Origin: Flammeovirga sp. OC4 | Lineage (GTDB): Bacteria > Bacteroidota > Bacteroidia > Cytophagales > Flammeovirgaceae | DNA length: 64,000 nt | NCBI RefSeq assembly: GCF_000812565.1 | Contig: NZ_JTAM01000027.1 | Span: 1 to 64,000 of the forward strand | Direction: 5' to 3' | Shown: piece after piece, positions 1-9,470 of the stretch | How positions within the stretch are numbered: position 1 is the first letter of the stretch | Layout: each line of letters begins with the position of its first letter | The notes under the pieces: generated by a model | The model's database searches: none | Seen by the model: the letters and a program-made list of their open reading frames with translations, nothing else | What the model was told of the DNA's origin: nothing | Position numbers and translations under genes: made by a program

Positions 1-142
1 ATGGAATTTAGCTTTTGACTTCTAAGCCAAGCTTTTTTTATTTCGTTTTATTAGCAATGAAAAAGAAGGTAGCTTGGAAGTAATACCCTTAAAGATAGCA
101 GAAACCTTGATTGATAGATGAAAAAACTAAGTTTACAATCCA
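1..142 (-). repeat. Right-hand end of a dispersed terminal-inverted-repeat element, cut by the window edge
   Basis: Bases 1-28 are nearly identical to bases 53305-53332, and the rest aligns more loosely with the end of the 53-kb element, including the GAAG-rich stretch and the terminal GTTTACAAT at 131-139. It is therefore a diverged copy of the family seen complete at 19310-19722 and 53042-53455. Only about a third of the element lies inside the window. No ORF is present. Strand here follows the reading direction of the twin-hairpin end of the family. Confidence 0.75.
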
Positions 143-392
143 TAAAGAACAAAGTCACTCTTCCTTTTCCCTCCTTATCCCATTCAACGACCTCCTTTTT
201 TAATGCATAAAAACAACAAACCTAAAACACTCAAAAACAATATATTAAGAATTAAAAAATAAACCTTGATGAGATAATGTTGTAGTCCATCATGAAGTGT
301 ATTGTATTTTAATTGACACCCTAAACTACGTTCTCATACAGAATAAAATTAAACTTGTTGCATCTACACTTAAATCAACAATTAATTAAAGT
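143..392. other. Gene-free leader upstream of the GH16 gene
   Basis: A+T-rich sequence without a credible ORF. It must hold the promoter of the GH16 gene, but I see no convincing TAnnTTTG motif and do not name one. No strong hairpin was seen. Confidence 0.5.
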
Positions 393-3300
393 ATGAAATT
401 ACATTTTTGGAAAAGCAATTTACTATTGATTGCATTTTTCTTATTCTCCACTACTACACAGGCTCAAGTAGGGCAAATTATTTGGGAAGAAAATTTCAAC
501 TCTTATAATTCATCTATTTGGAACAACATTGAAGGAGATGGTTGTCCAGAACTTTGTGGTTTTGGTAACGAAGAATTGCAATACTATCATGGGGACAATG
601 TTAAAGTAGAAGAAATACCAGGCGAGCCTGGAAACTACGCCCTAGTCATAGAAGCTAAAAAAGAAAACAGAGGAGACCAAGCGTTTACCTCTGGTAAAGT
701 AACCACTGAAAACAAATTGGGTGTAAAATATGGAATGATTGAATTTCGTATTAAAGTACCCGACAATCTCGCAACAGGATTATGGCCCGCAGCTTGGCTT
801 CTTGGTACCAACCATAGCACTGAAGGATGGCCAAGATGCGGTGAGATTGATATCATGGAGATGGGACATAAAGCTCATTTTCGTAATGAAAAAAACTTAG
901 GAGGAAGTACAGAAAATGATGTTGTGGGTGCAAATCTGATTTTTTATGACAAAGAAGCATGCAACGATGGTAATCCAGATTGTGCTGCAAGTATTGCTTT
1001 TGACAATTACTACTGTACTCCTTACAGGGGCGAAACTCCTCTTACAGATCGTTTCTTAACTTACAGAATTTACTGGGATGAAGATGAAATGCGTTTTACA
1101 GTTGAGGATGAAGGAAACGTCTACAATTTGTACACCGCTCCTTTTCCAGTTGGTAGTGCTTCCACTGAATTCCATAAGCCTTTTTACTTCATTATGAACC
1201 TTGCCGTGGGCGGAAACTTTACAGATGCCTTAACCAACGGTCAAGTAACAGCTGATTTGCCAGGCAAAATGTACATCGATTATATCAGGGTACATCAATG
1301 GAATGGTAAGGGTGAAATTTATACTGCGGATAAATTAATGGCCAACGCTGGTGGTAACAAAGAAATTAATACAGATGAAAAAATCACGTTAGATGCTTCA
1401 GGAAGCTACGGTCCTATTGAAAGTTATTCATGGTCTATCGGTGAGCAAATAATCAGCAACGAGAAAAAAGTAGAAGATGTTGACCTCGAAACAGGTACTC
1501 ATAAAATCACATTGACCATTACAGATACGAACGGCAATACAACCAAAGACCATATCATCGTAAAAGTAGGCAGTCAAGATTTAGGCAAGGTAATTTGGGA
1601 AGATAACTTTTCTGAATTGAATACCGATCATTGGAACATTTCTATTGGAGATGGATGTGATGAAGACCTTTGTGGTTGGGGTAATAAAGAACTTCAAAGT
1701 TACCAAAGCGATAATGTTTACATTGAAGAAATTGCTGAAGAACCTGGAAACTTTGCTTTGGTACTGGAAGCCAAAAAAGAATCAGCAGGAAATAGTGCTT
1801 TTACATCAGGTAAAGTTACTTCTGAAAATAAGGTGGCCGTAAAATATGGAATGATTGAGGTAAGAATGAAAGTGCCAGATGTAAATGGTGGTCTATGGCC
1901 TGCTGCTTGGCTTTTAGGTGTCAATCATGCTTCAGTAGGATGGCCACAATGTGGTGAAATTGACATTATGGAAATGGGGCATTCAGTCAGTGCAAGAGCA
2001 AGGGAAGGTCACGGTGGTTCTCCCAATAATTATGTAGCAGCTAACTTACTCTGGTATACTAGCCAAGCATGTGATGCCAATAACAGAACTTGTGCTGCAA
2101 GTATTGCCTATGACTCTGATTATAACACTCCATATATGCCTGGAGCACCTATGAACAATCGTTTCATGACATACAGAATGTACTGGGATATTGATGAAAT
2201 CCGTTTGACGGCAGTTGATAATGGCATTGAGCACGACTTATACGCAGCCCCTTTTCCTACAGGTGAAGCAAGTGCATTTAAAAAACCTTTCTACTTATTG
2301 CTCAACTTAGCGGTTGGTGGTGCCTTTCCTGATATTTTTGAACCCGAAGACGTAACTGTTCCATTGCCTGGCAAAGTTTATATTGATTATGTAAAAGTAC
2401 ATCAATGGAAAGGACAAGGTGAAGTCACTTTAAGTGCAAATACAGTGGTTGCCGATGCCGGAAGAGACATAGAAATTACGGATCTTGATAAAGATGGTAT
2501 TGAAACGATCACTTTAGATGGAAGTAACAGCTCTGGAAATATTGTGAGTTATGAATGGAGCGAAGGAGGTGCTGTACTTTCCTCTGACCCCAAAAGCACA
2601 CTTACTTTTAATGCTGGTGTACATCATGTTCAATTAAAAGTTACGGACAAAGACGGAAATACTGCTACGGACATGATGAAAATTGATGTCAGAGAAATTC
2701 TTTGGGAAGATCAATTTAATGCTTTTGAAACAAATATCTGGAATGCAATTGAAGGGGATGGTTGCCCTGATTTATGTGGATGGGGTAATGAAGAACTTGA
2801 ATATTATCACGCCGACAATGTATTTATTGAACCTATAGAAGGAGAAGAAGGCAACAGTGCATTGGTATTGGAAGCAAGAAAAGAAAATAAAGAAGGCGCT
2901 GAGTTCACTTCTGGTAAAGTTACTACAGAAAATAAAGTCAGTATAAAATATGGCCTTGTGGAAGTGCGAATGAAAGTACCCGATAATCTAGCGACAGGAT
3001 TATGGCCTGCTGCTTGGCTTTTAGGTACTAATTTACCCGAAGTAGGATGGCCAAGGTCGGGTGAGATTGATATGATGGAAATGGGACATAGAAGGTCTTT
3101 CAGAGAATCTCAAGGTTTTATCAATACGACTGAAAATGATGTAGTGGGTGGTAATCTTATCTACTATGATGATGCAGCATGTTCAGGAGGTAATCCAGAT
3201 TGTGCCGCTAGTATTGCCTTCGATACTTACTACTACAAAGGGTACCAAGCAAACACGGCGTTGACGGATCGCTTCTTGATTTATAGACTGTATTGGAATC

Positions 3301-6245
3301 AACATCAAATGCGATTAACGGTCGAAGATGAAGGCGTCGAGTTTGATTTATATGCCGATGCTTTTCCTATTGGTAAAGGTTCGGAAGAATTCCATAAACC
3401 TTTCTATTTTATCCTGAATTTGGCTGTCGGAGGAACATTTACTGATGCTGCTAACTCTTCTCAAGTGACTGCTGATCTACCAGGCAAAATGCTGGTGGAT
3501 TATGTAAGAGTTTTAAAATGGGATGGCGTAGGTGAAGTTGCCCTCAATGGTGGACTTATTCCTAATGCTGGTTCAGACATTATTCATTTAGACATCAAAG
3601 GGGAAGGAAAAGGAACAATTGTATTGGACGGTTCCAATAGTGCTCATCATACTGGAGAGATCGAAAGCTACTCTTGGTCGATTGATGGAGAAGAAATCGC
3701 AACGGGTGAGGTTGCACAAGTGGAACTCAACAGAGGTACTTATGAAGTCACGCTAACCATCACTGATACCGAAGGAAATTCCGCTACCGATCAAGTGCTT
3801 GTTACGATTACGAATGGTGGATTGTCACCGATAGCAAACGCTGGTGAGGATTTTTCGGTCAACGATGATGACGATGACGACCTTGTTATGGTTTCTTTAG
3901 ACGGTACTGCTTCTGAAAAAGCCAATACCGAAATTGTCAGTTATAAATGGTTTATCGGTGAGCAAGAAATTGCTTCAGGTAGTACTCCTTCTGTAGAGTT
4001 AAGCACCGGAATTCATACCATCCGTTTAGAAGTTACAGATGAAGCGGAACTTATAGGAACAGACGAAATAGTAGTGACGGTAATTGACCCTAATAATCAA
4101 CCTCCAGTGGCCAATGCAGGCGAATCCATCACTGTAGTAGATGATAATAACGATGACTTTGCGACATTCACACTCAATGCATCAGCAAGTACAGATAGTG
4201 ATGGAAACATTGAAAAGTACGTATGGTTGATTGACGGAACTGAAATTGCCAGAGGAATCAACCCAACAGTCACACTATCAACAGGAGTCTACTTTATAAC
4301 ACTTGAAGTAACCGATGATGATGGTGTTACTGGACAAACAGAAGTAAAAGTAATTGTGGTTGACCCTTACAATGAAGCACCTGTCGCAAAAGCTGGGGAA
4401 GATCAATTGTTGATCGATGAAGACCTAGACGGTTGGGAAAGCTATACTTTAGATGCTTCGCTGAGTACAGACAGTGATGGCACTATCGAGAAATATGTTT
4501 GGAAAATCGGAGACACTGAAATCGCAACAGATATTTCCGTGACTGTCGACCTTGCTGTCGGTGACCATATCATTACTTTGGAGGTCACGGATGATGACGG
4601 GGAGACAAGTACCGATGAATTGATTATTGTTGTGAACCAAGTTCCATTAGCCAATGCAGGTGAAGACATTTTGGTTATCGATACCGATGGTAACGGCATG
4701 GAAAATGTAACATTGGATGCCTCAGGCAGTAGCGATGCTAATGGTACTATCGTAAAATATTCATGGATGTTTAATGGAGAAGAAATCGGAACTACATCCT
4801 CATTCAATTATTCATTCCCAGTTGGGACGAACATCGTGACACTACATGTTTTCGATAATCATAACTCCAATGCTTCTGATGAAATCAAAGTGATAGTGAC
4901 TCGAAGCGACAATAAAGCACCTTTAGCGTCTGCTGGAGACGACCTTGAAATCATGGAAGATGACGGTGATGAATTTATTGATGTAGTATTGGACGGCTCA
5001 AAAAGTAGTGACGAAGACGGTTCTATCTATAGTTATGTATGGTATAAAGGAAATGTAGAAATTGGTAGAGGAGTACAACCTACTGTAAAATTAGAAATGG
5101 GTCTCAACCTAGTTACATTAGTCGTGACAGATAATGAAGGAGCTAGTGCATCTGCTGATGTGATGATCAATGTAATCCAAAGAATTAATGTTGCACTCAA
5201 CAAAACCACAACTACAAGTTCTGAAGAAAATGGTAGTGTAAGCGGTCATAATGCTGTAGACGGTAGTATGGATACAAGATGGTCAAGTGCTTTTGAAGAT
5301 CCTCAATGGATTATGATTGACCTTGATGAAAGATATAATATTTCTGAAGTGGTTTTACACTGGGAAGGTGCTTTTGGTATAGCCTACGAAATTCAGGTTT
5401 CAGATGATGCAAACGAATGGCATACCATCTACACAGAAACAAATGGCGATGGTGAAACAGACATATTGAAAGTATACGGAAGCTGTCAATACATCCGACT
5501 ATTAGGGACACAAAGAGGTACTCCATATGGTTATAGCCTTTGGGAAATGGAAGTCTACGGACAAGCTGAAAAGGAAGGAGAAGAAACTGTTTGGTATGAC
5601 ATTACTTATGTAGATGATTTTGAAAATGAAAACCCTCCACGTTTTGTGTCTTCCAATAGTTTAGAATTGAAAGATCCTTCAAGAGCAGATTATATTTTTG
5701 GAGGATGGTATACTGAAGCTTCATTTGAAAATTCAATGACAGAAATTTCAAAAGGAAACACAGAGGCCGTGACACTATACGCTAAATGGCTAAAAGTAAA
5801 TGCCATTACCTACATTGATGGTTTCTCACACAACAACCCTTCTACCTACACAGAAGGAGAAACTATTCAATTAGAGCCTGCCATACAAAGCGGTTATAAT
5901 TTTGAGGGTTGGTACACTGATACAGCATTCACCAATCAAGTCACTTCGATAGATGCATCGGACCAAGGTGAAATCACTCTTTATGCCAAATGGTCCACGA
6001 TTATTTCCAACAACGAACTTTTGGAAAAGGAAAAACCAGTCATCTACCCTATTCCAGTCTCTGATGCATTTAAAATCAATGTAGCAGCCAACTCTTTAAA
6101 AGTCTATTCACTAACAGGAACAATCCTCAAGTCATTTGACAAGAGTCAAACGTCATACAATATTTCAGACTTACAAACCGGAGTATATATTGTCCAATTT
6201 ATCCACCAAGGAAAATTATTTGTACACAAAATAGTGAAGAAGTAA
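393..6245 (+). CDS. Secreted protein with three GH16 beta-glucanase domains, eight PKD domains, F5/8C, two InlB-type repeats and T9SS tail
   Basis: Signal peptide at residues 1-25. Three GH16 domains (about 28-305, 400-675, 760-1045) each carry the ExDxxE catalytic motif: E151/D153/E156, E522/D524/E527 and E891/D893/E896. The motif with a one-residue bulge and the WPAAWLLG..WP context match laminarinase-type GH16 enzymes, so hydrolysis of beta-1,3-glucans is the best guess; other marine glucans cannot be excluded. One PKD domain follows each of the first two GH16 units and six follow the third, most with an acidic Asp/Asn loop. Then come an F5/8-type C (discoidin) domain at about 1599-1728, two InlB-type repeats ending LYAKW (1733-1868), and a type A T9SS sorting domain (1880-1950: YPIPVSDAF, GVYIVQF, KIVKK). 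It is probably exported through the outer membrane and kept at the surface or released. It forms its own transcription unit, closed by a terminator. Confidence 0.93.
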   Translation: MKLHFWKSNLLLIAFFLFSTTTQAQVGQIIWEENFNSYNSSIWNNIEGDGCPELCGFGNEELQYYHGDNVKVEEIPGEPGNYALVIEAKKENRGDQAFTSGKVTTENKLGVKYGMIEFRIKVPDNLATGLWPAAWLLGTNHSTEGWPRCGEIDIMEMGHKAHFRNEKNLGGSTENDVVGANLIFYDKEACNDGNPDCAASIAFDNYYCTPYRGETPLTDRFLTYRIYWDEDEMRFTVEDEGNVYNLYTAPFPVGSASTEFHKPFYFIMNLAVGGNFTDALTNGQVTADLPGKMYIDYIRVHQWNGKGEIYTADKLMANAGGNKEINTDEKITLDASGSYGPIESYSWSIGEQIISNEKKVEDVDLETGTHKITLTITDTNGNTTKDHIIVKVGSQDLGKVIWEDNFSELNTDHWNISIGDGCDEDLCGWGNKELQSYQSDNVYIEEIAEEPGNFALVLEAKKESAGNSAFTSGKVTSENKVAVKYGMIEVRMKVPDVNGGLWPAAWLLGVNHASVGWPQCGEIDIMEMGHSVSARAREGHGGSPNNYVAANLLWYTSQACDANNRTCAASIAYDSDYNTPYMPGAPMNNRFMTYRMYWDIDEIRLTAVDNGIEHDLYAAPFPTGEASAFKKPFYLLLNLAVGGAFPDIFEPEDVTVPLPGKVYIDYVKVHQWKGQGEVTLSANTVVADAGRDIEITDLDKDGIETITLDGSNSSGNIVSYEWSEGGAVLSSDPKSTLTFNAGVHHVQLKVTDKDGNTATDMMKIDVREILWEDQFNAFETNIWNAIEGDGCPDLCGWGNEELEYYHADNVFIEPIEGEEGNSALVLEARKENKEGAEFTSGKVTTENKVSIKYGLVEVRMKVPDNLATGLWPAAWLLGTNLPEVGWPRSGEIDMMEMGHRRSFRESQGFINTTENDVVGGNLIYYDDAACSGGNPDCAASIAFDTYYYKGYQANTALTDRFLIYRLYWNQHQMRLTVEDEGVEFDLYADAFPIGKGSEEFHKPFYFILNLAVGGTFTDAANSSQVTADLPGKMLVDYVRVLKWDGVGEVALNGGLIPNAGSDIIHLDIKGEGKGTIVLDGSNSAHHTGEIESYSWSIDGEEIATGEVAQVELNRGTYEVTLTITDTEGNSATDQVLVTITNGGLSPIANAGEDFSVNDDDDDDLVMVSLDGTASEKANTEIVSYKWFIGEQEIASGSTPSVELSTGIHTIRLEVTDEAELIGTDEIVVTVIDPNNQPPVANAGESITVVDDNNDDFATFTLNASASTDSDGNIEKYVWLIDGTEIARGINPTVTLSTGVYFITLEVTDDDGVTGQTEVKVIVVDPYNEAPVAKAGEDQLLIDEDLDGWESYTLDASLSTDSDGTIEKYVWKIGDTEIATDISVTVDLAVGDHIITLEVTDDDGETSTDELIIVVNQVPLANAGEDILVIDTDGNGMENVTLDASGSSDANGTIVKYSWMFNGEEIGTTSSFNYSFPVGTNIVTLHVFDNHNSNASDEIKVIVTRSDNKAPLASAGDDLEIMEDDGDEFIDVVLDGSKSSDEDGSIYSYVWYKGNVEIGRGVQPTVKLEMGLNLVTLVVTDNEGASASADVMINVIQRINVALNKTTTTSSEENGSVSGHNAVDGSMDTRWSSAFEDPQWIMIDLDERYNISEVVLHWEGAFGIAYEIQVSDDANEWHTIYTETNGDGETDILKVYGSCQYIRLLGTQRGTPYGYSLWEMEVYGQAEKEGEETVWYDITYVDDFENENPPRFVSSNSLELKDPSRADYIFGGWYTEASFENSMTEISKGNTEAVTLYAKWLKVNAITYIDGFSHNNPSTYTEGETIQLEPAIQSGYNFEGWYTDTAFTNQVTSIDASDQGEITLYAKWSTIISNNELLEKEKPVIYPIPVSDAFKINVAANSLKVYSLTGTILKSFDKSQTSYNISDLQTGVYIVQFIHQGKLFVHKIVKK

Positions 6246-6286
6246 TTTCCTCTATCATGGTTTTAGTTGTGAGAACTTCTACCCTT

Positions 6287-6323
6287 AACACCCGCTTCAA
6301 GAATTTGAAGTGGGTGTTTTTTT
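6287..6323 (+). terminator. Rho-independent terminator of the GH16 gene
   Basis: AACACCCGCTTC pairs with GAAGTGGGTGTT across a short loop and is followed by seven T, 42 bases after the stop codon. Confidence 0.85.
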
Positions 6324-6409
6324 GTGCTCACTTCGCACTATTCAAAAGTAATGAACAAACTATGCAATCATTTCATTGGCATTTCTACAAACTAATAAAG
6401 TTGTAAACC

Positions 6410-6495
6410 TAAGTATGCGAATGTTAAGCGATAGAGACATTTATACTTAAAGATCATTAGAAATCATGAAATTTCTAAAACCATAAATATTGAGT
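6410..6495 (+). repeat. Solo, degenerate copy of the twin-hairpin repeat end
   Basis: GAATGTTAAGCGATAG at 6419-6434, the second hairpin GAAAT..ATTTC at 6460-6475 and the trailing CCATAAATATT match bases 19626-19700. The hairpin A stem is eroded (GAATG against CATTT), and the rest of the 413-bp element is not recognisable around it. Confidence 0.7.
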
Positions 6496-6959
6496 GGCTT
6501 TTTTACTCATCATCCTACATCAATGCTTCTTAAAACCTCTCAAATTGTTTCTCTTCCAAAGCTTTACACCCTTCCCCCCTAACACCAACTAAAATAATGA
6601 CAAACCTTTTCAAGGTTCACGTTTCTACTCCAAATACAAAAAGGGGGATACAAACCGAATTGTTAGTAGGTTTAAAGGTTCTCTCATCCAAATCGTTATC
6701 TGGGTAAGAGAAATAAATAAGGTTAACTTTTAAGCACGTATTGTTGGCTTATACCTAATTTGTTCGATACATCTTGCAAAGTCTTATGAATTGCTACTTC
6801 ATTCATTTTATAGTTCAGTTTTTTTTATGAAAACAATGTACAAAATTACAATCGTTAATTACCAACAGTGAAATAGAAATTTAATTTCGAAGTACTTTAA
6901 TCAAAACATCTTTTTTGTTACCTTATCTCACTTTTTAAAAACTAAACTCTTCTGAACGA
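6496..6959. other. Gene-free, A+T-rich stretch
   Basis: No ORF, strong hairpin or recognisable repeat was seen. It separates the repeat fragment from the coiled-coil gene and presumably contains that gene's promoter; TTTTTTG near 6910-6916 could be part of it but is not convincing. Confidence 0.45.
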
Positions 6960-8384
6960 ATGAATAAAATAGAAACCAAGCAATTTCAAAAGTTATTAGA
7001 AAAATTTGAATCTAATACGACATATGATAAGGTCCTTGAGGCAGAAAAAAATAATAAGATTACTTTTAATAACTATGATATAGACGCAATTGAATATGTA
7101 ACACTAACTGAAAGAGTCACAGCTAATTTTTCTAGAGAATTAGAATCTGATAGTTTATTTATTCCCTTGTACTTTCCTTATAGCATTTCTAAAAAAGATC
7201 GTAGTACAAATGAAGATGTAATTTCAACAAGTCATTTATCTATTAAGGATACTTACAACAATATTATAGAAGTAGCAATATCTAAAGTATATAATGCCAA
7301 CGGTCAAGAAAAACCTCAAATTATCGATACCCCTATTCAAGCATTGATTGCATTAATTCATTTTCAGAAATCATTTGGTATATGGGACAAAAGTGACGCT
7401 GATTATGAAATTGAAGAACTACATTCTGAAAATGAAAGATTAAAAAAATATCTTGATCAAACACAGACAATGAAAATACATGTCCAAGGTTTAATTGAGC
7501 GATCAGAAAAAATACTACATAAAGCTGAAAAATTTTATAAAGACCAAATCGAAGAAGAGGAAACTGTTAAAGAGAGATGGAAAAAAACTGAAGAATTTGC
7601 TAACTATGCTGATGAGAGTCAAAGAAAGATAGATAAGTTATCTTATCAGTCAGAAGCATCTTTTAAAACTATTGAATCTTTAATAGAAGATATTGAAAGT
7701 ACAAAAAAAGACTTAAATCAAAGTGTTACCCAGGCACATGTAACTAAAAATGAGTATACAAAAGTAGCTGGTAAACTAGTCTCAACAATTAAAACATTAG
7801 AATCAAACAATGAAGAAGTAAAAAGATTATTAAACCTTATTGTAGAAGATAAACTCCATGAAAAATTTTCTCAGAGAGTCATAGATATTAATAAAACTCT
7901 TGATCAATGGAGAATAGCAATATATATAACTGGTATAGTAGCTTTAGTTTTTATATACATGGTATTTTATCAATTAACTGAAAATGTTGTGTCTGTTGAC
8001 CCATTACTTCTCATATCAACTACGTTAAAAACAATACCTGCTATATATATTCTTTATTATTGTATTTCTCAATACAATAAAGAGCGTAATATAAAAGAAG
8101 AATATGCTTTTAAAGCCTCTGTTGCATATTCATTATCTCACTATGCAGAATTACTAAAAGACGATAGTAGTAAAAGTAAAATGCTCTTAGAATCAATTAA
8201 TAAAATACATAATGCTCCATATGTTTCAAGAGACACTAAAGATAATGTATCTGTTCTAGACACCGCCAAAGATGTCATTACTAAAGTTGCTGATATACAA
8301 AAAACGGCTACTAATATGGTAACTAATAATGGTCAAACTACAGAGGATAAAAAGGAGGATAAGGGTAGCAAAGCAAATACTTAA
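6960..8384 (+). CDS. Coiled-coil protein with two membrane segments, function unknown
   Basis: 474 residues without a signal peptide. An N-terminal globular part (1-145) is followed by a long charged helical region (about 150-320) that reads as coiled coil. Two hydrophobic segments follow: IAIYITGIVALVFIYMVFY (about 318-337) and a second around 350-370, separated by a short loop. A polar C-terminal part contains EEYAFKASVAYSLSHYAELL and ends in a Lys/Asp/Glu-rich tail. I do not recognise a family. The helix-TM-TM-EYAxKA layout recalls membrane proteins often found in accessory islands, but that is only an impression. The gene is visibly more A+T-rich than its neighbours, stands alone, lies beside a repeat remnant and ends at a strong terminator, all of which fits acquired DNA. 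Confidence 0.8.
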   Translation: MNKIETKQFQKLLEKFESNTTYDKVLEAEKNNKITFNNYDIDAIEYVTLTERVTANFSRELESDSLFIPLYFPYSISKKDRSTNEDVISTSHLSIKDTYNNIIEVAISKVYNANGQEKPQIIDTPIQALIALIHFQKSFGIWDKSDADYEIEELHSENERLKKYLDQTQTMKIHVQGLIERSEKILHKAEKFYKDQIEEEETVKERWKKTEEFANYADESQRKIDKLSYQSEASFKTIESLIEDIESTKKDLNQSVTQAHVTKNEYTKVAGKLVSTIKTLESNNEEVKRLLNLIVEDKLHEKFSQRVIDINKTLDQWRIAIYITGIVALVFIYMVFYQLTENVVSVDPLLLISTTLKTIPAIYILYYCISQYNKERNIKEEYAFKASVAYSLSHYAELLKDDSSKSKMLLESINKIHNAPYVSRDTKDNVSVLDTAKDVITKVADIQKTATNMVTNNGQTTEDKKEDKGSKANT

Positions 8385-8454
8385 CGACCAATTTCTCCAC
8401 AATATGAAGAGTGATTACAATCACACTATGATAGAACCATCATTTGTTAGTAGT

Positions 8455-8496
8455 AAAAAAAGCGATCTCCTTTACAAAAAAAGAGATCGCTTTTTT
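8455..8496. terminator. Bidirectional terminator between convergent genes
   Basis: AAAAAAGCGATCTC and GAGATCGCTTTTTT form a near-perfect stem with a 13-base loop. A-tract and T-tract on either side make it work for the coiled-coil gene (+) and for the TrpF-like gene (-). Confidence 0.9.
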
Positions 8497-8517
8497 AATA
8501 TCTAAAAAGTTCAGGAA

Positions 8518-9129
8518 TTAATCCCACTCATCTGCTTCAATAGCCTCAATTACTTCTACCAATCCGTCAAAAGTATTTACACCCACTGAAACTTCAGAAC
8601 CACCTTTTAAAGCAATACCTTCTGGATTTACAGTTTCTAAAACATCATTGATTGAGTTTTCATCAAAACCACCTGCGATTAAGATTTTATATTCCTCAGT
8701 AAATGATTTCAACTGCTTTAAAGTTTCTTCTGATAATGTTTCTTCGAACTCCAATTGGAACATCTCCACTTGTTGATCCAAGATTGACATTTGTTGTTCG
8801 ATTTCTGAAAGGTTATTTTCTACTTTAATTCTGAAAATTAAAGGCTTTCCTAATTTCGATAAATCATTGACCAAAGCAGGGTTGTCTGTCACTAAAACAT
8901 CAATTGCTTCGTACTCTTCCAAATTAACATCAGCGGTTTCGTATAACTCACCAGCAAACTTAATTCCTGCCAACCAACTTGCTATTTCTTTAAACTTATC
9001 AGGAGACACAAAACGTTTATGTGATGCTTCAATGGGAAAGCCAATCAATTCAACTCCCATTCCTGCACAATATCTTCCATCTCCCAAATTATCTACATCA
9101 GAAACAAAAACGCGTGTATTCAGTGCCAT
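8518..9129 (-). CDS. Divergent TrpF-like (phosphoribosylanthranilate isomerase fold) protein, probably not a true TrpF
   Basis: 203 residues. The start (VSDVDNLGDGRYCAGMGVELIGF) aligns with the TrpF N-terminus (ICGITNLEDA..AGAD..GF), and the end (AGGFDENSINDVLE..GIALKGGSEVSVGVNTFDGL) aligns with the TrpF phosphate-binding loops. TrpF needs a catalytic Cys in the first motif; here it is Ser10 (CG replaced by SD). The loop that usually carries the catalytic Asp (GGTG region) is not recognisable either. The fold is therefore well supported, while isomerase activity is unlikely. It is divergently transcribed from hisE across 341 bases. The start is the first Met; a CCTTTG-type -7 element lies upstream on this strand near 9204-9210. 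No trp genes are nearby. Confidence 0.75.
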   Translation of the reverse strand: MALNTRVFVSDVDNLGDGRYCAGMGVELIGFPIEASHKRFVSPDKFKEIASWLAGIKFAGELYETADVNLEEYEAIDVLVTDNPALVNDLSKLGKPLIFRIKVENNLSEIEQQMSILDQQVEMFQLEFEETLSEETLKQLKSFTEEYKILIAGGFDENSINDVLETVNPEGIALKGGSEVSVGVNTFDGLVEVIEAIEADEWD

Positions 9130-9373
9130 ATCTTCAATCGTTATTATTGGAAGTGTATTCCTGTTAGTGAATCCACTTAAGTGTTATAATAAATTTATTT
9201 TTGCAAAGGTTGTAAAATTGATTGAAACCAAAAAGCCCCTTACATAGTTTATTTCAAAAGGAACAATTTGTTCTCTTTTTTAGAAGATAGATGGAAAGAA
9301 AATAGGTAGCGTTTATGAATAAAACATGTAATTACTCTCTGCCGTATTATTTTTCCATTGATTCATAGGAGAA

Positions 9374-9407
9374 TTTGAAATTCTGAAAAATAAAATCTGT
9401 ACCTTTG
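9374..9407 (+). promoter_or_regulatory. Bacteroidota-type promoter of hisE
   Basis: TTTG at 9374-9377 and TACCTTTG at 9400-9407 match the -33 TTTG and -7 TAnnTTTG consensus; the 22-base spacer is at the long end of the usual range. The start site would be near 9414, leaving a leader of about 57 bases. The rest of the 9130-9470 gap holds no gene. Confidence 0.7.
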
Positions 9408-9470
9408 CGCTTAAGAAAGAGTGTATTAGATTAAGATTACACTAAGTTAACAAAACAATTACACGTTACT

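Noticed and set aside
4442-4807. 121-residue minus-strand ORF inside the PKD region
   Set aside because: It is antisense to a well-supported domain repeat. Its Ser/Val/Pro-rich translation is what PKD codons give when read backwards.
8867-9247. 126-residue plus-strand ORF over the TrpF-like gene start
   Set aside because: It lies antisense to a conserved fold and runs through the divergent promoter region; no domain or signal peptide.
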